Source: Vreelandella aquamarina
GTDB lineage: Bacteria > Pseudomonadota > Gammaproteobacteria > Pseudomonadales > Halomonadaceae
Length of the DNA stretch: 62,736 nucleotides
NCBI RefSeq assembly: GCF_900110265.1
Contig: NZ_FODB01000015.1
Coordinates: forward strand, 1 to 62,736
Reading direction: 5' to 3'
Below, one piece after another: positions 57,281-62,736 of this stretch. The notes beneath the pieces were generated by a model that did not search any database, was not told the DNA's origin, and saw only the letters and a program-made list of their open reading frames with translations. Position 1 is the first letter of the stretch. Every line of letters starts with the position of its first letter. Both the position numbers and the translations under genes were made by a program.

Positions 57281-57442
57281 TCTCTCCTGTGTGATAATTT
57301 TTTACCTTTCATGAACCCTTGTTGATGGCAGGCGTCTTATACATAGGTGTACAGTCTGTAGAAGCCTGGACTGTAAAAGCCTCGTCTTTGAATTGATCCA
57401 AGGCCCTGACTGTCAGCAGCAAGAAGATGATGCACGTGACTT

Positions 57443-57814
57443 ATGCCTAATACATACCCTCTGGACGTGATCGCGACTCTGCAGGCAGGCATGACGCGTC
57501 CAGGCATGCCAGAACACGATGATGACTTAGCGGTGCAGTCGGCCGAGCCCGCGCTGGCACAGCCGCCTTTATATAAAGTGGTGTTGCATAACGACGACTA
57601 CACCCCCATGGAGTTTGTCGTTGAAGTGCTGCAAAGCTTTTTTAATATGGATAGCGAAAAAGCCGTGCAGGTGATGTTGGCGGTGCACACCCAGGGGAAA
57701 GCCACCTGCGGCATTTTTACCCGGGATATTGCTGAAACTAAAAGTTATCAAGTGAATGAGTATGCCCGTGAATGTGAGCACCCGCTAATGAGTGACATCG
57801 AAGCTGCTGATTAA
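57443..57814 (+). CDS. clpS: ATP-dependent Clp protease adaptor ClpS
   Basis: A 123-residue N-recognin that delivers proteins with N-terminal Leu, Phe, Tyr or Trp to ClpAP. The core [23 protein letters not shown] and [24 protein letters not shown] fit the family; the substrate-pocket residues (NDDYTPMEF, with the DD pair, and the His in AVHTQGK) are intact. The N-terminal ~40 residues are variable and longer than E. coli's. The start at 57443 has no clear ribosome-binding site; an ATG at 57491 is an alternative. clpA follows 154 bases later. The cspD gene often found here is absent. Confidence 0.94.
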   Translation: MPNTYPLDVIATLQAGMTRPGMPEHDDDLAVQSAEPALAQPPLYKVVLHNDDYTPMEFVVEVLQSFFNMDSEKAVQVMLAVHTQGKATCGIFTRDIAETKSYQVNEYARECEHPLMSDIEAAD

Positions 57815-57968
57815 GCCTATTTAAAATGAGTAACGTTGAAAAAAAGTAGCGCAGGGGCTTGCAACCACGCCATTTGTACCCGATGTTGAAAGTGCCGGTC
57901 GATTAAACTGATCCGACGCAAGCCCTAGGTGTCGATATACCCTAGGTAGTAGCGAAAAGGGGACTGCC

Positions 57969-60245
57969 ATGCTGAGCAAAGAACTTGAACTGACCCTGAA
58001 CACGGCCTTCACCGTGGCTCGCTCAAAGCGCCACGAATTCATGACTGTAGAGCACCTGCTTCTGGCGCTGCTAGACAATGCCTCTGCGGTGGATGTGCTG
58101 AAGGCGTGTGGGGCAAACCTCGACAAGCTGCGGTCCGATCTGCAGGATTTCATTAACTCGACCACACCGCTGATCCCAGAAGGTCAGGGTGACCGTGAAA
58201 CTCAGCCAACGCTTGGTTTCCAGCGCGTGCTGCAACGTGCTGTATTCCATGTTCAATCTTCCGGTAAAAGCGAAGTGACTGGCGCTAATGTGCTGGTGGC
58301 CATCTTTTCCGAGCAAGAGAGTCAAGCGGTTTACTTCCTTAAACAACAAAGCGTGGCGCGGGTAGACGCGGTGAACTACATCGCCCACGGAATTTCTAAA
58401 GTCTCTGGTCATGGCCCGTCGCCATCACCTTCCTCTCAAGAGAGTGACGACGCAGAAGAGGGGAGCGCTGAAGGTGCTGCTCATCCGCTGACCGGCTACG
58501 CCACCAACCTCAATGAGCAGGCACGTCAGGGTAAAATCGACCCTCTGATTGGCCGCGACCATGAACTTGAGCGCGTTGTGCAAATTCTGGCCCGCCGTCG
58601 TAAAAATAACCCACTCCTGGTGGGTGAAGCGGGTGTGGGTAAAACCGCTATTGCCGAAGGCTTAGCCAAGCGCATCGTCGAAGAAGACGTGCCGGAAGTC
58701 ATTGCCGACGCGGTGGTTTACTCACTGGATATGGGCGCACTACTGGCAGGCACCAAGTACCGTGGCGATTTCGAAAAGCGCCTCAAGAGTCTGTTAAGCG
58801 AGCTGCGTAAACAGCCCAATGCCATCTTGTTCATCGATGAGATTCACACGGTCATTGGCGCGGGCGCTGCCTCGGGCGGCGTGATGGACGCTTCCAATCT
58901 GTTGAAACCGCTGCTCTCTTCAGGCGAGCTGCGCTGCATTGGTTCGACCACGTTCCAGGAGTTCCGCGGAATTTTCGAGAAAGACCGCGCCTTGGCACGC
59001 CGCTTCCAAAAGGTCGACGTGCTGGCACCGTCCGTTGAGGACACCATCAAGATTCTCAAAGGGCTGCGTTCGCGCTTCGAAGAGCATCACGAGCTGAAGT
59101 ACACTGACGGTGCGCTGGAGAGTGCCGCTCGTCTGGCGGATCGCTACATCAACGATCGCTTCCTGCCCGATAAAGCGATCGATGTGATCGACGAAGCGGG
59201 TGCGCATCAGCGGATGCTACCCCCTGAGGTACGTGCTACGACGATCGATGTGGAGCAGGTGGAAGCCGTGGTGGCCTCCATTGCGCGCATTCCGCCGAAG
59301 AGCGTCTCGAGTTCGGATCGTAAACAGCTCGAGAAGTTGGACCGCGACCTGAAAATGTTGGTGTTTGGTCAAGATGAAGCGATCGATTCACTGTCGGCGG
59401 CCATCAAGCTCTCCCGTGCGGGCCTGAAATCTCCCGATAAGCCCGTGGGCAGTTTCCTGTTCGCAGGCCCGACTGGGGTCGGTAAAACGGAAGTAGCCAA
59501 GCAACTGGCGCATATCATGGGCATCGAGCTGGTGCGTTTCGATATGTCGGAGTACATGGAGCGTCACACCGTGTCGCGTTTGATCGGTGCGCCTCCAGGC
59601 TATGTGGGGTATGACCAGGGTGGGCTACTGACCGAGGCCGTCACCAAACAGCCGCACTGCGTGCTGCTTCTCGACGAAATCGAAAAAGCGCATCCAGAAG
59701 TTTTCAATCTGCTGTTGCAGGTCATGGATCACGGTCGTTTGACGGATAACAACGGCCGCGAGGCAGACTTCCGCCATGTGATTTTGATCATGACCTCGAA
59801 CGCTGGGGCGGAGCAGGCATCGCGTCGCTCTATCGGTTTCCAGAGCCAGGATCACTCGACGGATGCGATGGAAGTGATTCGTCGGACCTTCTCGCCGGAA
59901 TTCCGTAACCGCCTGGACGGCATCATTCAATTCCATGCGCTGCCCACGACGGTGGTGCGCAACGTGGTCGACAAGTTCTTGATCGAGCTTCAGGCGCAAC
60001 TAGACGAGAAGCGCGTGCAGCTGGATGTAGACGACGTCGCCCGGGATTGGCTAGCAGAGAAAGGCTACGACCCGGATATGGGGGCAAGGCCGATGGCTCG
60101 CTTGATCCAAGAGAAGCTCAAGAAGCCACTCGCAGAGATGATTCTGTTTGGAGAGCTGGCCGAGCACGGTGGTATCGTCCATGTTAGCCTGGAGGAGGGA
60201 GAGCTTCATCTTTCGACAGAGTCGGAAATGGCAGATGCGCCCTGA
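57969..60245 (+). CDS. clpA: ATP-dependent Clp protease ATP-binding subunit ClpA
   Basis: A 758-residue AAA+ unfoldase. N-domain (about 1-140, the ClpS docking site), first ATPase with Walker [10 protein letters not shown] and Walker [16 protein letters not shown], second ATPase with [13 protein letters not shown] and [13 protein letters not shown]. There is no long coiled-coil middle domain, so it is ClpA, not ClpB. It partners with ClpP, which is not encoded in this window. GGGG precedes the ATG. Length equals E. coli ClpA (758). Confidence 0.98.
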   Translation: MLSKELELTLNTAFTVARSKRHEFMTVEHLLLALLDNASAVDVLKACGANLDKLRSDLQDFINSTTPLIPEGQGDRETQPTLGFQRVLQRAVFHVQSSGKSEVTGANVLVAIFSEQESQAVYFLKQQSVARVDAVNYIAHGISKVSGHGPSPSPSSQESDDAEEGSAEGAAHPLTGYATNLNEQARQGKIDPLIGRDHELERVVQILARRRKNNPLLVGEAGVGKTAIAEGLAKRIVEEDVPEVIADAVVYSLDMGALLAGTKYRGDFEKRLKSLLSELRKQPNAILFIDEIHTVIGAGAASGGVMDASNLLKPLLSSGELRCIGSTTFQEFRGIFEKDRALARRFQKVDVLAPSVEDTIKILKGLRSRFEEHHELKYTDGALESAARLADRYINDRFLPDKAIDVIDEAGAHQRMLPPEVRATTIDVEQVEAVVASIARIPPKSVSSSDRKQLEKLDRDLKMLVFGQDEAIDSLSAAIKLSRAGLKSPDKPVGSFLFAGPTGVGKTEVAKQLAHIMGIELVRFDMSEYMERHTVSRLIGAPPGYVGYDQGGLLTEAVTKQPHCVLLLDEIEKAHPEVFNLLLQVMDHGRLTDNNGREADFRHVILIMTSNAGAEQASRRSIGFQSQDHSTDAMEVIRRTFSPEFRNRLDGIIQFHALPTTVVRNVVDKFLIELQAQLDEKRVQLDVDDVARDWLAEKGYDPDMGARPMARLIQEKLKKPLAEMILFGELAEHGGIVHVSLEEGELHLSTESEMADAP

Positions 60246-60299
60246 AAAGGGCGCTAAGATGACCGCCAAGCAGTAATGCATACTCGCTAGCACGCACAG

Positions 60300-60330
60300 C
60301 GCCCTGTCTTCGACGGGGCGTTGTCGTTTC
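60300..60330. terminator. clpA terminator
   Basis: CGCCCTGTC (60300-60308), TTC, GACGGGGCG (60312-60320; one G-U pair), followed by TTGTCGTTT. It lies in the convergent gap between clpA and infA. Confidence 0.7.
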
Positions 60331-60418
60331 CAGGGAGCGGCGCCGTCGTTACGCGGTGCTACTAATAGCCGTGGGACGCGATCTGTGAGCAGGCGTTGCT
60401 TGAGGGCACACTCAAGGC

Positions 60419-60637
60419 TTAGCGCGAGCGATAAACGATACGGCCTTTGGACAGGTCGTAGGGCGTTAGTTCTACCTTGACCTTGTCGCCAGTCAGAATG
60501 CGGATGTAGTTTTTACGCATTTTGCCAGAGATGTGAGCGGTCACAACGTGACCGTTTTCCAGCTCAACCCGGAACATGGTGTTGGGAAGGGTATCAACAA
60601 TAACGCCTTCCATTTCAATATGATCTTCGCGTGCCAT
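60419..60637 (-). CDS. infA: Translation initiation factor IF-1
   Basis: A 72-residue S1/OB-fold protein, the exact length of the family: [22 protein letters not shown] opening, then [27 protein letters not shown] and [11 protein letters not shown]. It binds the ribosomal A site during initiation. GAGGAT precedes the ATG. In E. coli infA is also next to aat; here bpt lies in between. The gap to bpt is 138 bases. Confidence 0.98.
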   Translation of the reverse strand: MAREDHIEMEGVIVDTLPNTMFRVELENGHVVTAHISGKMRKNYIRILTGDKVKVELTPYDLSKGRIVYRSR

Positions 60638-60775
60638 ATAGGCAGATCCTCACTTATTTTACATCGTGGTTGGTCGAATGATTGTTTCAATAAGCGTTGG
60701 CACAAACCTGCTCGCCTAAGAAACAGCGCTATATTGTGCCGTAAGCCCGCCGTCAAGGCAAAAAAGCTGACCAGT

Positions 60776-61510
60776 TTAACGAATTATAGGTCGCCAGTGC
60801 CGCCCATCCAGCAGTTCAATCGGTGAAAAAGCTTGCTTGTAGCGCATCTTACGACACTCCTCAATCCAGTACCCGAGATAAAGGTGCGGCAGCGCTTTTT
60901 CTTGGCAGAGCGCAATTAACTTTAAGATGGCAAAGGTGCCCAGCGAGCGCTTTTCAAGCGACGCATCCACTTTGAAAAACGTATAAATGGCCGAAAGACC
61001 ATGCTCTAGCTGGTCAAACGCTGCCACGGCCACCAGTTCGCCCTCTAGATACATCTCCAGTAGGTGTGCATAGGGCTCTTCTAGCGTTAAGAAGGTACGG
61101 TATTGGTCGCGGCTAGGGGGGTACATATCGCCATCGGCATGACGCTGACGAATATAGTCGGCGTACAGCGCATAGTGGGCCGCGTCGAAGCGTGCGGCAA
61201 TCACTCGGGTTTCAATATCGGCATTGCGTCGCCAAAGTTTGCGCTGGGTGCGGTTGGCGCTAAATTCGTCTACTGGAATGCGTACCGAACGGCAGGCATT
61301 GCAACCCTCGCAGTGAGGGCGGTATAAGTGGCGTCCGCTGCGTCGAAAGCCAAGCAGAGACAGCGAGTCGTACACCCCAGGCACCGGCGACTCCTGAGGA
61401 TCCAGAAACAGTGTTGTTGCCTCTTTGCCAGGAAGATAGCTGCAGGCATGAGGAACGGTTAGGAAGAAGCGCAAATCCCGCACAGGGCGGCGAGGAGCGT
61501 TACTACTCAC
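60776..61510 (-). CDS. bpt: Aspartate/glutamate leucyltransferase
   Basis: A 244-residue leucyl-tRNA-protein transferase (ATE1 fold) that adds Leu to N-terminal Asp or Glu, so that ClpS can recognise them. The N-terminal Cys-rich motif is PHCEGCNACRSVRIP, plus the Cys of PHACSYLPG; the GNAT-like C-terminal half has LYLGYWIEECRKMRYKQAF. The start is a GTG at 61510 with AAGGAGG about 6 bases upstream. It lies 30 bases after aat and is probably co-transcribed. Confidence 0.95.
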   Translation of the reverse strand: MSSNAPRRPVRDLRFFLTVPHACSYLPGKEATTLFLDPQESPVPGVYDSLSLLGFRRSGRHLYRPHCEGCNACRSVRIPVDEFSANRTQRKLWRRNADIETRVIAARFDAAHYALYADYIRQRHADGDMYPPSRDQYRTFLTLEEPYAHLLEMYLEGELVAVAAFDQLEHGLSAIYTFFKVDASLEKRSLGTFAILKLIALCQEKALPHLYLGYWIEECRKMRYKQAFSPIELLDGRHWRPIIR

Positions 61511-61540
61511 GGCTTGCCTCCTTGGTGAAAAACGGCGCGG

Positions 61541-62287
61541 TCACTCTGCTTCAGCGCCTGAGGGTATCGCCGCCAGCCATGGTGAGGCAGGCACGGATGG
61601 CGTCTGATGGGCAGGTGGTAAGCGAAAAGCCTTTTCTGGCAACCATTGTTCAAGGTAGTTGATGAACGTGCTACGGGCGACTGTTGTCGCACCCAGGCTG
61701 GCTAAATGCGGCGTGTGCATTTGGCAGTCGATGAGTTCACCACCATGGCGTTGCATGGCGCCTGCCAAGTAGGCCAGCGCAATTTTGGAAGCGTCGGGTT
61801 GACGTGAAAACATCGACTCACCAAAGAACACTGGCCCCATGGCCAGCCCATACAGCCCGCCGACCAGCTCGCCGTCACGGTGTACCTCAATGCTGTGGGC
61901 GATGCCAAGTTCGTGAAGGCGCTGATAGGCACGACGCATATCCGGGTTAATCCAAGTGCCCGGTTCATTTTTACGGGGAGCAGCACATGCCTCAACGACC
62001 TGGATGAACTGTTGATCTAGTGTCACGCTAAAGCCACCATGTCGCAGCCGTTTAGCTAGACTGCGGCGTCGTTTAAACTGAGCAGGCAGCAGTATCATGC
62101 GCGGGTCAGGGCTCCACCATAAAATGGGGTCCTTGTCGCTATACCAAGGAAATATCCCTTTCCGGTAAGCGTCTACCAGCCAGGCTGGTGTAAGCTCTCC
62201 ACCGGCGGCTAGGAGGCCGTTGGGAGACTCTAATGCCTGTTCGGTAGATGGAAATGAAGGGTGTGGCGATGAGAGCCAAGGTAGCAT
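61541..62287 (-). CDS. aat: Leucyl/phenylalanyl-tRNA--protein transferase
   Basis: A 248-residue enzyme that adds Leu or Phe to proteins starting with Lys or Arg. Family stretches: NGLLAAGGELTPAWLVDAYRKGIFPWY, WWSPDPRMIL and GGLYGLAMGPVFFGESMFS. The start is ATG 62287 with CAGGAG 6-7 bases upstream. The frame is open to 62527, but the extra 80 residues are not conserved in the family. With ClpS, ClpA and Bpt it completes the N-degron pathway. Confidence 0.96.
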   Translation of the reverse strand: MLPWLSSPHPSFPSTEQALESPNGLLAAGGELTPAWLVDAYRKGIFPWYSDKDPILWWSPDPRMILLPAQFKRRRSLAKRLRHGGFSVTLDQQFIQVVEACAAPRKNEPGTWINPDMRRAYQRLHELGIAHSIEVHRDGELVGGLYGLAMGPVFFGESMFSRQPDASKIALAYLAGAMQRHGGELIDCQMHTPHLASLGATTVARSTFINYLEQWLPEKAFRLPPAHQTPSVPASPWLAAIPSGAEAE

Positions 62288-62736
62288 CGCTTGCTCCTGT
62301 TGCTGATAGCTTCTATAGAAGCGCTGTGACGGCGGAAGGATGCTCGGTATGATGCAAACTCGCAAGTGGATTAAAGACACCGTGTGGTGTAAAGGGAGAA
62401 TCGCTTGAAAGTAACCTGAATCCGTGAAGCCGGCGCCGACACTTTCCCTATCACCGCCAGCGAGCACTTTTTGATCATTCGCCCCGTGCAAGTTGGCTTT
62501 CGCAAGCCCGTTATTGCCAAAACCCACCGTGCTGATCGGTGCTGACGGCCCGTTTTGTCATGCCTTTCCACCCGCCAGGCACGACATATCTGGCGATCGC
62601 GTGTCGCTTGGAACTGCTTGTGGATAGAGTGTCGCCGATTGACGGTCAGCATGGCGTTCCTCGTGGATAACGCAGTCGGCTCCGCAGCGTCTTGAGCACC
62701 GTCATGCGCCCGATATCCTGCCCGAAGTCGAGGATG
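62288..62736. other. Window-end region (449 bases) with protein-like fragments, no intact gene
   Basis: On the plus strand 62416-62541 is open and protein-like (IREAGADTFPITASEHF ... GFRKPVIAKTHR), beginning right after a stop and with no start codon. On the minus strand a frame entering from the window edge (ILDFGQDIGRMTVLK) stops at 62648-62646, 29 codons. The frame 62371-62652 on the minus strand is Arg-rich and looks random. These may be decayed genes or, for the edge frame, the end of a real gene outside the window. Confidence 0.3.

Overview
The window looks like a chromosomal segment of a halophilic gammaproteobacterium of the Halomonadaceae (Halomonas-like). This rests on gene content and order: gltX followed by tRNA-Ala(GGC) and tRNA-Glu(UUC); a gltA<->sdhCDAB-sucAB-lpd-sucCD block; rluE-nudJ-mnmA-hflD-purB opposite icd; and clpS-clpA opposite infA-bpt-aat. 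The genus is an inference from the proteins; no 16S gene is present. Almost everything is housekeeping. No prophage, CRISPR array, restriction or defence system, or intact insertion sequence is visible.

Layout. 1-337 is the 3' part of a group II intron with recognisable domains V and VI but no reverse transcriptase. 497-8319 is a mixed region: a membrane protein, an alpha/beta hydrolase, an AcrR-like repressor next to an AcrR-type palindrome but with no efflux pump, a succinylglutamate desuccinylase-family enzyme, catalase, dusA, a lipoprotein and an XRE regulator. 8607-10418 is gltX and two tRNAs, followed by 376 bases without a gene that carry a large inverted repeat made of two DnaA-box-like sequences. 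10795-25335 is the TCA block: gltA (minus strand) diverges from sdhCDAB, sucAB, lpd and sucCD (plus strand), with clear sigma70 promoters in between and hairpins after sdhB, between lpd and sucC, and after sucD. SucB has two lipoyl domains instead of the usual one.

25370-39361 is an accessory-leaning stretch: a GT4 glycosyltransferase with an LPG-synthase-type membrane protein, rnb, a HAD phosphatase, ycjXF with a tiny membrane protein, a hexose-6-phosphate mutarotase, a GlsB/YeaQ protein, an 821-residue protein with three DUF1266-like segments, an NlpC/P60 lipoprotein and an MFS transporter. 39326-45213 is a nickel module: nikABCDE opposite nikR, with a perfect GTATGA-N16-TCATAC NikR operator between them and slyD next door.

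45391-54660 holds slyB, isocitrate lyase (aceA, glyoxylate shunt), a GNAT enzyme with the ribosomal oxygenase roxA, and the purB-hflD-mnmA-nudJ-rluE cluster. 54975-62287 holds a monomeric NADP isocitrate dehydrogenase and a complete N-degron set (ClpS adaptor, ClpA unfoldase, Bpt and Aat aminoacyl-protein transferases) with infA. Together the window encodes citrate synthase, isocitrate dehydrogenase, the 2-oxoglutarate dehydrogenase complex, succinyl-CoA synthetase, succinate dehydrogenase and isocitrate lyase, so the icd/aceA branch point and most of the cycle lie within 45 kb. The last 450 bases (62288-62736) hold no intact gene.
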